A stretch of DNA of 64,000 nucleotides from Viridilinea sp964592425. Its GTDB lineage: Bacteria > Chloroflexota > Chloroflexia > Chloroflexales > Chloroflexaceae. Location: assembly GCA_964592425.1 (NCBI GenBank), contig CAZQCG010000028.1, forward strand, positions 1 to 64,000, written 5' to 3'. The translations under genes and the position numbers were made by a program. The notes below the pieces were generated by a model. That model worked only from the letters and a program-made list of their open reading frames with translations. It did no database searches and was not told where the DNA came from. Position 1 is the stretch's first letter. Each line of letters starts with the position of its first letter. Of the stretch, positions 52,201 through 59,506 are shown piece after piece.

Positions 52201-52374
52201 CAGGCGATCATCTTTGGTGACATCAACAACCCGCAGTCACAGGTGGCCAGACTCAAGGCCGAACCGCACAACTATACCGTGCTAGGCATGCTCAACACCA
52301 AACCACGCACGAGCTACCTGGCCAGGGTACGCAACCCTAATCAGGCCCTGACAGGCGAAGAACACGAAGGGTAG
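49216..52374 (+). CDS. actB: Alternative Complex III subunit ActB (Mo-oxidoreductase-like plus ferredoxin)
   Basis: A 1052-residue fusion of a molybdopterin-oxidoreductase-like domain and a C-terminal four-cluster ferredoxin. A twin-arginine-like RRNFLKLMGASLALAGLSGC lies at ~64-83, followed by the large catalytic-like domain to ~780. Then CIGCNACVVACQAENN, CQHCEQAPCELVC, CVGTKYCSNNC and CSFC...CAQAC provide ligands for three [4Fe-4S] and one [3Fe-4S] cluster as known in ActB. ACIII oxidises menaquinol and reduces periplasmic carriers; ActB binds no molybdenum. First gene of the operon. Confidence 0.95.
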   Translation: MRDLPLHATEHELEAVRAHLRSARGRQFWRSLDDLAETPAFHALLSREFPAGAAELSADPLTRRNFLKLMGASLALAGLSGCTFAIRQPQEQIAPFARAPYDLQPGIARYYATALPLDGFGLGVAVRSYDGRPVKVEGNPNHPASLGASDTFAQAEILQIYDPERPESVLNRGALSTWDEFSLAFSQVLQLQRAFQGEGLRLLTPTLTSPTLAAQIGELLTALPAARWVQYDPVGRSRTYAGTRLAFGEPLEPRYRFEQARVILALDADFLYEGPGRVRYAHDWSAGRRVRKDTPSVSRLYVVEPALSVTGIAADHRLPLKAGAVHGFAYALARRLGVPGVNTDLTLPEPVAAYVAAVAEDLWAAGSTGVVLAGESQPPELHALAHAINQHLGAVGTTVEYTDPVVAAADDQLAALSDLAADLAAGRVEVLVVIESNPVFTAPVDLNFAAAMARARFKVVLAPSEDETAALADWFVPHSHPFEHWGDLRAFDGTATIMQPLIEPLYRSRNAHDILGLMLGLTGQTDYDLVRSYWSSTSGLEGEELDKLIKASLNNGLIAGTAFAPREVSLASGLSFRAPQLPTEGLELVFRPDPALYDGRYANNGWLQELPRPTSKLTWDNAALLSPATAIRLLNLSFDPADLATEDNILAQRTLELLTAANGTLIELQYQGRSLTLPIWIVPGHAEDTITLNLGYGRSTVGSVGSGTGFNSYSLRTSAAPWFDAGLSVALPGGSYPLASTQDHWTLQDRDIVRTGSFAAFKADPKAISREVYQEEYGKDTPGPGTDGYESILPQGRGEFLPGFDYSVGNQWGMAIDLSTCIGCNACVVACQAENNIPIVGKAEVARGREMHWIRIDRYFAGADFDNPTTFVQPMLCQHCEQAPCELVCPVAATVHDAEGLNNMVYNRCVGTKYCSNNCPYKVRRFNFFQYQDLAQPSLKLMQNPEVTVRNRGVMEKCSFCIQRISAARIQAKVEGNRPLQDGEVVSACAQACPTQAIIFGDINNPQSQVARLKAEPHNYTVLGMLNTKPRTSYLARVRNPNQALTGEEHEG

Positions 52375-52429
52375 GACGACGATGGGCTAGCCAGCCCATC
52401 CCGCCGCTGGAGAAACGAGCGTACCGCCT

Positions 52430-53101
52430 ATGGCTCAGTCTGCTCAAGCGAGCCCCGTGCGTGAACCAGACTATGCAGCGCGGCCAACCACAGCGCAGCC
52501 CCCGGCTGTGGTTATCGCCAGCGACCCGCGCGTCCCGGCCTTCCGCCTGTTGCGCTTCGCCTGGCTGCCCCTCTGCCTGCTGCTGGTGGCCTGCCACGTC
52601 GATATGTACGACCAGCCACGCTACACTGCCAACCAGCCCAGTGACTTCTTCGTCGATGGGCGCGCGATGCGCCCACCGCGCGAACATACGGTTGCTATGG
52701 GCAGCTTCGACGCCGAGTCGGCCCTCTTCAGCGGGCGGCTAAACGGCGAGCTTGCCGCTGAATTGCCGGTCGAGCTGACCGCTGAGTTGCTCGAGCGCGG
52801 CCAGAGCCGTTTCGAGATCTACTGCGCGCCATGTCATGGCCTCGCCGGTGAAGGCAACGGCGTGATTGCCTACCGTGGCCCGCTCGTCGTGCCGAGCCTG
52901 CACAACGACCGCTTGCGCACCGTTGCCGTCGGCTACTTCTTCGATGTGATGACCAATGGCCTCAACCGTATGTATAGCTACGCCAACCGGATCCCGCCAG
53001 AGGATCGCTGGGCCGTGGCCGCCTACGTCCGGGCGCTCCAACTCAGCCAGTATGCCCCCGCCGATGCCCTGACTGCCGAAGAGCGCGCTGAGCTAAGGTA
53101 G
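52430..53101 (+). CDS. actE: ACIII subunit ActE, monohaem cytochrome c lipoprotein
   Basis: A 223-residue protein. About 43 residues of N-terminal extension precede a hydrophobic stretch ending LLLVAC (lipobox Cys near 44). The haem motif CAPCH is near residue 139. It has QPSDFFVDGRAMRPP and SYFE-like turns typical of ActE. An outward-facing lipid-anchored subunit that receives electrons from ActA. It follows actB by 55 bp and precedes actA by 6 bp. Confidence 0.9.
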   Translation: MAQSAQASPVREPDYAARPTTAQPPAVVIASDPRVPAFRLLRFAWLPLCLLLVACHVDMYDQPRYTANQPSDFFVDGRAMRPPREHTVAMGSFDAESALFSGRLNGELAAELPVELTAELLERGQSRFEIYCAPCHGLAGEGNGVIAYRGPLVVPSLHNDRLRTVAVGYFFDVMTNGLNRMYSYANRIPPEDRWAVAAYVRALQLSQYAPADALTAEERAELR

Positions 53102-53107
53102 AAGCCG

Positions 53108-53770
53108 ATGTCTGCACAGATCTTTCCCCGCAATGCCAACGCAATTGTGATCATCAGCCTCGTCGGGCTGGTACTGCTCATTGGTGGGATCGTCGCAGCC
53201 CTGATCGGCCTCTACCTCTCCCCCTGGTATACCGAGGTGGGTGAGGCCAAAGCTCAGCCCGTGCCTTTCAGCCATAAGCACCACGTCGACCAACTCAAAA
53301 TCGATTGTCGCTACTGTCACGCCACCGTCGAGCGCGCTGCCCACGCTGGCATTCCCTCGACCGATACCTGTATGTCATGCCACTCGCAGGTCTGGACCAA
53401 TAGCCCTCTGCTTCAGCCAGTGCGCGACAGCTATCAGACCGACCAACCAATCCTCTGGAATCGCATCTACGATCTGCCCGACTTTGTCTACTTCAACCAT
53501 AGTGTGCATGTAGCCAAAGGGATTGGTTGCGCCTCATGCCACGGGCGCATCGACCAGCAGCAACTGACGGCCAAGAGCCAGCCGCTCTGGATGGGCTGGT
53601 GCCTCAACTGCCACCGTAACCCTGAACAGAATGTGCGCCCCCAGGCCGAAGTCTTTAATATGGCCTACGACCCCCTCAGCCTACCCCTCGCTGAACGCGA
53701 GGCCCTGGTAGCGTCCTACCAGATCCCGACCGACGGGCGCCTGAGCAATTGCTACGTCTGTCACCGCTGA
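53108..53770 (+). CDS. actA: ACIII subunit ActA, pentahaem cytochrome c
   Basis: 220 residues. One N-terminal transmembrane helix (AIVIISLVGLVLLIGGIVAALIGL) is followed by a periplasmic domain with five haem sites: CRYCH, CMSCH, CASCH, CLNCH and CYVCH, matching pentahaem ActA. Histidines in FSHKHHVDQL and YFNHSVHVAKG may supply distal ligands. Carries electrons from the ActB iron-sulfur clusters to ActE. Neighbours: actE (6 bp before) and the ActG-like gene (21 bp after). Confidence 0.94.
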   Translation: MSAQIFPRNANAIVIISLVGLVLLIGGIVAALIGLYLSPWYTEVGEAKAQPVPFSHKHHVDQLKIDCRYCHATVERAAHAGIPSTDTCMSCHSQVWTNSPLLQPVRDSYQTDQPILWNRIYDLPDFVYFNHSVHVAKGIGCASCHGRIDQQQLTAKSQPLWMGWCLNCHRNPEQNVRPQAEVFNMAYDPLSLPLAEREALVASYQIPTDGRLSNCYVCHR

Positions 53771-53790
53771 CCCCCATAGAGAAACCGCCT

Positions 53791-54573
53791 ATGCCGCACA
53801 CCTCACACGATCACCATCACGGCGAAGAGCATGCTTCACCAGCCAGCATCGCCTCCGGCTTTGAGCTGAACGACTGGCAGTGGCGCCCGGTCTTGCTGAT
53901 GACAATCGCGGTGCTGGCTATGCTGGCCCTGGGCTATGTGGTTGTCGCCATCCTTGTGGCTGCCACTGGCGGCACCGTCGGCGATACCAGTCATACGCTA
54001 CTCCCCACGAGCGAGGCCCGGGTGCCACCTGAGCCGCGCCTTGAGCAAAACCCGACCATCGATGGAACCCGCCTGGTCGCCGAGGCCAGGGTTCAGATCG
54101 AGAGCTATGGCTGGGTCGATCAGCGTGCTGGCACGGCCCATATTCCGATCGACCGCGCCAAGCAGTTACTGCTTCAGCGTGGTATCAGCCCCTTTACCGG
54201 CGAGCAAGCTGCCCCTGCGGCAAGCCAACCGACAGCGGCCCCATCCGATGAGGTGGCCATCAGCTTTGATGCGGCCCTCGCCGCCCAGGGCGAGCAGATC
54301 TTTGTGAGCCTGGGCTGCATTGGCTGTCATCGTCTGGACGCCCCCGGCATCGGACCGAGCCTGGTGGGAGTCTACGGGAGCGAACAAACCCTTGAGGGCG
54401 GCGGCACAGCCCTGGCCGATGAGGCCTACCTGCGTGAGTCGATCCTCAACTCCAGCGCAAAGATCGTCGCTGGCTACCAGCCTGTGATGCCGCCCTACCA
54501 GGGCCAGCTGAATGATAGCCAGGTACAGCAGTTGCTCGAATATATCAAGTCCCTGGCGGATACCAACCCATGA
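53791..54573 (+). CDS. ActG-like membrane protein fused to a cytochrome c domain
   Basis: 260 residues from ATG 53791 (frame open upstream, but MPHTSHDHHHGEEH is the better start). A His-rich N-terminus is followed by one transmembrane helix (VLLMTIAVLAMLALGYVVVAILVAA). Residues ~95-140 read SYGWVDQRAGTAHIPIDRAKQ, a motif of the small ACIII membrane subunit. Then a cytochrome c domain with C176-C179-H180 (GCIGCHR). This domain is highly similar to the C-terminal cytochrome domain of CoxB (both carry YLRESILNS.AKIVAGY), so it arose by duplication. SCO1 overlaps its stop by 4 bp. Confidence 0.72.
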   Translation: MPHTSHDHHHGEEHASPASIASGFELNDWQWRPVLLMTIAVLAMLALGYVVVAILVAATGGTVGDTSHTLLPTSEARVPPEPRLEQNPTIDGTRLVAEARVQIESYGWVDQRAGTAHIPIDRAKQLLLQRGISPFTGEQAAPAASQPTAAPSDEVAISFDAALAAQGEQIFVSLGCIGCHRLDAPGIGPSLVGVYGSEQTLEGGGTALADEAYLRESILNSSAKIVAGYQPVMPPYQGQLNDSQVQQLLEYIKSLADTNP

Positions 54574-55454
54574 GCAGTTTTACCCACCAGCATGCACCTG
54601 TGATCCAGCGGGCTTACCGACATTCGATGCGCCTGGTACTCCACGCGGCCATGCTCTGCGTGTTCTTGCTGGCCAGCCCGGGGCTCAGCCTGGCCCAGGG
54701 TGGCGGCCACGACCCTCTTACAGAGGTCTCCTTCGAACAACGCCTGGGCGAGCAAGTGCCCCTTGAGCTGGCCTTTCGCGATGAGACCGGCAGCGCGGTG
54801 CGCCTGAGTGACTATTTCGGCACGCGCCCCGTCCTGCTAGTACTCAGCTATTTCGAATGCCCTATGCTCTGCCCGCTCGTACGTGACGGCATGGTGAAGG
54901 CAACCGGGGCCATCAATAGCCTCCAGGCCGGGGTCGATTATGAGGTGCTCAATATCAGCATCGACCCCGCCGAGACGCCGATGAATGCGGCCAATACCAA
55001 AACCGCCACTATGGCCCGCCTCAACCAGCCCGGTGCCGAAGCAGGCTGGCACTTCCTCACCGGCCCCCAGGACAGCATTCAGCGCCTCGCCGACAGCGTC
55101 GGCTTCCATTATTTTTACGATGAGACCATCGACCAGTACGCCCACGCCGCTGGACTGCTCGTGCTGACTCCCCAGGGCCGCCTGGCGCGCTACTTCTACG
55201 GGATCGAGTTCAACCCCAGCGACCTGCGCCTGGGCCTGGTCGAAGCCTCCGCCAACACCATCGGCAGCCCGGTTGACCAGTTGTTGCTGCTCTGTTACCA
55301 CTTCGATCCGGCCACCGGCAAGTACACCGGCCTCGTGCTGACGTTGACCAGAATCATTGGAGCGATCACCGTCATAGTGATCATTGGCTGGATCTACTGG
55401 CTCCAGCGGAGCGCCGGGCGCTCCGGCCTGCCACCCGCCGCCGCTGCCGGCTAA
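54570..55454 (+). CDS. SCO1/SenC copper chaperone
   Basis: A 294-residue protein. Signal peptide/anchor region near MRLVLHAAMLCVFLLASPGLSLAQ and a C-terminal transmembrane helix (IIGAITVIVIIGWIYW), so it is anchored facing the periplasm. Copper ligands: C97-PML-C101 and His192 (QYAHAAGL), as in SCO proteins that load CuA into cytochrome oxidase subunit II. Placed directly before coxB, its client. The start overlaps the previous gene (ATGA). Confidence 0.93.
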   Translation: MSSFTHQHAPVIQRAYRHSMRLVLHAAMLCVFLLASPGLSLAQGGGHDPLTEVSFEQRLGEQVPLELAFRDETGSAVRLSDYFGTRPVLLVLSYFECPMLCPLVRDGMVKATGAINSLQAGVDYEVLNISIDPAETPMNAANTKTATMARLNQPGAEAGWHFLTGPQDSIQRLADSVGFHYFYDETIDQYAHAAGLLVLTPQGRLARYFYGIEFNPSDLRLGLVEASANTIGSPVDQLLLLCYHFDPATGKYTGLVLTLTRIIGAITVIVIIGWIYWLQRSAGRSGLPPAAAAG

Positions 55455-56477
55455 ATGGGATCGCGTATGGAGAACTTCCAACTCTTCCCCGAACAGGCCT
55501 CAACCTTCGCCGGGCCGATTGACACACTCTACGGAGCGCTGGTGGGCCTCAGCCTGCTCTTCGGCGGTGTCTTACCTTTCATCATCCTCTTCCTGATGGT
55601 ACGCTACCACCGCAGCCAGAAGGTCGATCGTAGCAACCAGATCCATGGCAGCATTGTGCTGGAGTTAACCTGGACGATCATCCCGCTCATCCTGGTGTTG
55701 GGGGTCTTCTTCTGGGGTGCCTTTCTCTATGTACAGATCCGTGCCGCGCCGGCCCAGGCTCTCGAAGTCTATGTGATCGGCAAACAGTGGATGTGGCATG
55801 CCCAGCATGCCAACGGCAAACGTGAAAATAACGAACTGCACGTGCCGATCGGACGCCCGGTACGCCTGATCATGACCTCCCAGGATGTCATTCACAGCTT
55901 CTACATCCCGGCCTTCCGCGTCAAACAGGATGTCTTGCCCGGTCGCTACACCACTCTCTGGTTCGAGGCCACCCAGGCGGGTGAATATCACCTCTTCTGC
56001 GCCGAATACTGCGGCACCGAACACGCACGCATGGGTGGGCGCGTCGTTGTGATGAGCGTGGCCGATTACGAGCGCTGGCTCACCACCCCCGGCGAGGTGA
56101 TTCTGCCCGACGGCAGCCAGGGTGCGGCGATCACGACGCCCGCCCCCGCCCTCGGCGACCCGATGGCTCTGGCTGGCGAGCAACTCTTCACCAGTCTGGG
56201 CTGCGCCAGTTGTCACCGCGACGATGGGGCTGGCGTCGGCCCGCGCCTCACCAACCTGTACGGAGCCCAGGAGCAACTCGCCGACGGTACGTCCGTCCTG
56301 GCTGATGAGAACTATCTGCGCGAGTCGATCCTCAACTCCGGTGCCAAGATCGTCGCTGGCTATGAAAATGTGATGCCGATCTACAGCGGCCAACTCAGCG
56401 ATGACCAGGTTAACCAGCTCCTGGCCTATCTCAAGTCCCTCTCGACCAACCCCGACCCAGCCGGGGCTAGGCCATAG
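55455..56477 (+). CDS. coxB: cytochrome c oxidase subunit II with fused cytochrome c (caa3 type)
   Basis: 340 residues starting right after the SCO1 stop (MENFQ at 55467 is an alternative). Two transmembrane helices: LVGLSLLFGGVLPFIILFLMV and LELTWTIIPLILVLGVFFWGA. The CuA domain has HSFYIPAFRVKQDVLPG and the cluster C182-AEY-C186-GTEH190. The C-terminal cytochrome c domain has C250-AS-C253-H254. Takes electrons from ACIII or a periplasmic carrier to the haem a of subunit I. Confidence 0.96.
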   Translation: MGSRMENFQLFPEQASTFAGPIDTLYGALVGLSLLFGGVLPFIILFLMVRYHRSQKVDRSNQIHGSIVLELTWTIIPLILVLGVFFWGAFLYVQIRAAPAQALEVYVIGKQWMWHAQHANGKRENNELHVPIGRPVRLIMTSQDVIHSFYIPAFRVKQDVLPGRYTTLWFEATQAGEYHLFCAEYCGTEHARMGGRVVVMSVADYERWLTTPGEVILPDGSQGAAITTPAPALGDPMALAGEQLFTSLGCASCHRDDGAGVGPRLTNLYGAQEQLADGTSVLADENYLRESILNSGAKIVAGYENVMPIYSGQLSDDQVNQLLAYLKSLSTNPDPAGARP

Positions 56478-56530
56478 ATACAGGCTGGCAGGCTCTCTAC
56501 GATAGGCGCGCTTGACGAGGAGCATGACTC

Positions 56531-58189
56531 ATGGCCACCACCACGCTGAGCGGGCGCGGTTACCTTGAAGATGATACCCCCACCGCATGGGCCTGGATCA
56601 AAGCCTGGCTATTTACGGTTGATCACAAACGGATTGCCCTGCTCTACCTGGTCTCGATCAATGTCTTCTTTCTGCTTGGTGGGCTGGCGGCCACCCTGGT
56701 GCGCATCGAATTGGTCACCCCCCAGGCCGACCTGCTCTCCTCGGATCTCTACAACCGGGCCTTCACCCTGCACGGGATCATTATGGTCTTCTTCTTCCTG
56801 ATCCCAGGTATCCCTTCAGTGCTGGGTAACTTCCTCGTGCCGCTGATGATCGGCGCACGCGACCTGGCCTTCCCGCGCCTCAACCTCTTCAGCTGGTACC
56901 TCTACATGGCTGGCGGGCTCTTCGCCCTCTGCGCAGCCGTCTTCGGTGGCGTTGATACGGGCTGGACCTTCTACACACCCTTCAGCTCAACCTACTCCAA
57001 CTCCAATGTCATCCTGACGATCACCGGCGCCTTCATCATGGGCTTCTCCTCGATTGCCACCGGGGTCAACTTCATCGTCACCATCCATACCATGCGCGCC
57101 CCAGGTATGACCTGGTTCCGCCTGCCGCTTTTTATCTGGTCGGCCTATGCGACCAGCCTGATCATCGTGCTGGCAACACCCGTGGTCGGCATCACTCTGC
57201 TGCTGGTAGCCATCGAGCGTATCTGGGGCGTGGGCATCTTTGACCCGGCCCTCGGTGGCGACCCGCTGCTCTTTCAGCATCTCTTCTGGTTCTACTCACA
57301 CCCCGCGGTCTACATCATGATCCTGCCGGGCTTCGGCGTCATCTCCGAATTGATCGCTACCTTCTCACGCAAGCGGATCTTCGGCTACGAATTTATTGCC
57401 TTCTCCAGTATGGCCATCGCCCTGATCGGCTTCCTGGTCTGGGGCCACCATATGTTCGTCAGTGGCCAATCGGTCTACGCCGGTCTGGTCTTCAGCTTCA
57501 TCACTATGCTCGTGGCCCTCCCCTCGGCGATCAAAGTCTTCAACTGGACTGCCACCCTCTACAAAGGCTCGATCAGCTACCGCACACCCATGCTCTACGC
57601 CCTGGGCTTTATCGGCCTCTTTGTGATCGGCGGGCTCACCGGCATCTTTCTTGGTGTAGTTGCCATCGATATCCACGTTACCGACACCTATTTCGTAGTT
57701 GCCCACTTCCACTACGTCATGGTCGGCGGCACAATTATGGCCTACCTTGGCGGCATCCACTTCTGGTGGCCCAAAATGACCGGGCGTATGTACAACGAGG
57801 TCTGGGGCGGCATCAGCGCCCTGATCATCTTCGTCGGCTTCAACATGACCTTCTTTCCCCAGTTTGTGGTCGGCTATATGGGCATGCCCCGGCGCTACCA
57901 TGTCTACCCGCAAGAATTTCAGGTTTTGCATGTGCTCTCTTCGTCGGGAGCAGCCGTACTGGCCGTCGGCTTCATCGTGCCGCTGATTTACCTGCTGCTC
58001 TCGCTCTGGAACGGCAAGCCAGCCGGCAACAATCCCTGGGAGGCGACCGGCCTGGAATGGCAGATCCCCTCACCACCGCCGACCCATAACTTCGCCCAGA
58101 TTCCCATCGTCACCCAGGAGGCCTACGCCTATCCACCTGAGGCCGCCATCCTGGATGCCGCTAACTGGCGGCCCGGCTCACCGCTGTAG
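56531..58189 (+). CDS. coxA: cytochrome c oxidase subunit I, A2 type
   Basis: The 552-residue haem-copper oxidase core has 12 transmembrane helices, reducing O2 and pumping protons. Low-spin and CuB/haem a3 His ligands lie in FTLHGIIMVFFFL, FYSHPAVY, WGHHMFVSG and VVAHFHYVMVGG. Y255-S256-H257-P258-A259-V260-Y261 places it in the A2 family, where YS replaces the Glu of the D-channel end and Tyr261 is the crosslinked tyrosine. The C-terminus ends LDAANWRPGSPL. Upstream CAGGAGCATG ribosome-binding region. Confidence 0.97.
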   Translation: MATTTLSGRGYLEDDTPTAWAWIKAWLFTVDHKRIALLYLVSINVFFLLGGLAATLVRIELVTPQADLLSSDLYNRAFTLHGIIMVFFFLIPGIPSVLGNFLVPLMIGARDLAFPRLNLFSWYLYMAGGLFALCAAVFGGVDTGWTFYTPFSSTYSNSNVILTITGAFIMGFSSIATGVNFIVTIHTMRAPGMTWFRLPLFIWSAYATSLIIVLATPVVGITLLLVAIERIWGVGIFDPALGGDPLLFQHLFWFYSHPAVYIMILPGFGVISELIATFSRKRIFGYEFIAFSSMAIALIGFLVWGHHMFVSGQSVYAGLVFSFITMLVALPSAIKVFNWTATLYKGSISYRTPMLYALGFIGLFVIGGLTGIFLGVVAIDIHVTDTYFVVAHFHYVMVGGTIMAYLGGIHFWWPKMTGRMYNEVWGGISALIIFVGFNMTFFPQFVVGYMGMPRRYHVYPQEFQVLHVLSSSGAAVLAVGFIVPLIYLLLSLWNGKPAGNNPWEATGLEWQIPSPPPTHNFAQIPIVTQEAYAYPPEAAILDAANWRPGSPL

Positions 58190-58208
58190 CTCGTGAGGAG
58201 ATCCTGCC

Positions 58209-59018
58209 TTGGCGACAACCACCAGAGGATCAGGCACCAATAGCGCCCATAGTCACAACGCCGCCCACGGACGTGAGTTGCAGCACCACTTCGAGACCCC
58301 GGCCCAGCAAAAAGAGGCCGCTACCCTCGGTATGTGGACCTTCCTGGTCACCGAGGTGATGCTCTTTGGCGGCATCTTTATGGCCTATATCGTCTATCGC
58401 TGGGCCTTCCCCGAAGTCTGGGCCGAGGCCGCTCACCACCTCAACACACCCCTCGGCACCGTCAACACCGTCGTGCTGCTGGTCAGTTCACTAACCGTGG
58501 CCCTGGCCGTTAACGCCGCCGAGCATGGCCAGCGGGGGCGTCTGCTGCGCCTGCTCGCCGTAACCATGCTGCTCGGTGTGAGCTTTCTCGGCATCAAAGC
58601 CTTTGAGTATAGCGAAAAATTTGCCCACTGCGCTGGCTACGCCACCCCAGTTGACTGGTTCACCGGCGGCGCACAACTGGCAGAACAAGAGTGCCTGGTA
58701 CCGGGGCGCAACTTTATCTTCCCTACCGCCCACAACGAAGAGAGCGCAGCCACTGCTACCGAAGGCCACACCACAGCCGTCGTTGCCGGTCAACCCTCCC
58801 ACCACCAGCTCTTCTACCTGCTCTACTTCATCGCCACCGGCATTCACGCCGTCCACATGATCATCGGCCTGACCATTGTGGCCATCCTGACCTTCCTCGG
58901 CTGGCGGGGCGTCTTTAGTACCGCCTACTATACCCCGGTTGAGATCGGCGGGCTCTACTGGCACCTGATCGATATTATCTGGGTCTTTCTCTTCCCACTC
59001 TTCTACCTGGTGCATTAA
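58209..59018 (+). CDS. coxC: cytochrome c oxidase subunit III
   Basis: A 269-residue membrane protein. The TTG start is chosen for GAGGAG upstream and a conserved-type N-terminus; first helix after KEAATLGMWTFLVTEVMLFGGIFMAYIVYRW. It has five or more hydrophobic segments and a His-rich ending GLYWHLIDIIWVFLFPLFYLVH. A polar periplasmic insert (TPVDWFTGGAQLAEQECLVPG ... NEESAATATEGHT) is larger than in mitochondrial subunit III. Follows coxA by 19 bp. Confidence 0.93.
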   Translation: MATTTRGSGTNSAHSHNAAHGRELQHHFETPAQQKEAATLGMWTFLVTEVMLFGGIFMAYIVYRWAFPEVWAEAAHHLNTPLGTVNTVVLLVSSLTVALAVNAAEHGQRGRLLRLLAVTMLLGVSFLGIKAFEYSEKFAHCAGYATPVDWFTGGAQLAEQECLVPGRNFIFPTAHNEESAATATEGHTTAVVAGQPSHHQLFYLLYFIATGIHAVHMIIGLTIVAILTFLGWRGVFSTAYYTPVEIGGLYWHLIDIIWVFLFPLFYLVH

Positions 59019-59036
59019 ATTCGGAGGAGCCGCAGC

Positions 59037-59408
59037 ATGCCCCACGCAACCCCTGAGGCCCACGTCGAAGAGATCCAGCATGATGGTCACGCCCATGGCC
59101 ATATCGGGCGCACTACCTACTACCGTGTCTTTGCGGCCCTGATGGTACTGATGGCGCTGACCGTCGGGGCCTACTGGCTTGAAGGCATGATCGCCATCCC
59201 ACGCTTGCTCGGCGTGGTGATCGCTATGAGCATCGCCATCACCAAGACCCTGCTGATCGTGCTCTTCTTTATGCACCTGAGAGTGAGCAGCCGCATCAGC
59301 CAACTCTACGCTCTGGTTGCGGTGATCGGCCTGGTCTTCCTTTTTACCATCATCATGGGTGACTATTTTGCCCGCGGCTGGCCACCCGAATTTGGGCCGC
59401 TACCATAG
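59037..59408 (+). CDS. coxD: cytochrome c oxidase subunit IV (prokaryotic type)
   Basis: A 123-residue protein with three hydrophobic helices (VFAALMVLMALTVGAYWL; IPRLLGVVIAMSIAITKTLLIVLFFMHLRVS; YALVAVIGLVFLFTIIMGDY) and a His-rich N-terminus. The central motif LFFMHLR is diagnostic. Last gene of the operon; no obvious intrinsic terminator in the 98 bp before the convergent histidine kinase. Confidence 0.93.
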   Translation: MPHATPEAHVEEIQHDGHAHGHIGRTTYYRVFAALMVLMALTVGAYWLEGMIAIPRLLGVVIAMSIAITKTLLIVLFFMHLRVSSRISQLYALVAVIGLVFLFTIIMGDYFARGWPPEFGPLP

Positions 59409-59506
59409 ACGATCTGCCTGATCAACGAAATCTGGCAATCTGCCTGGGACGAGCCAGGATGTTGTGTATCACACCTTGCTTAGGCGTAACCTGCTACGGG
59501 CGGGCG

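Noticed and set aside
59440..59460. CCTGG...CCAGG stem between coxD and the histidine kinase as a terminator
   Set aside because: Only 5-6 bp with no T-run.
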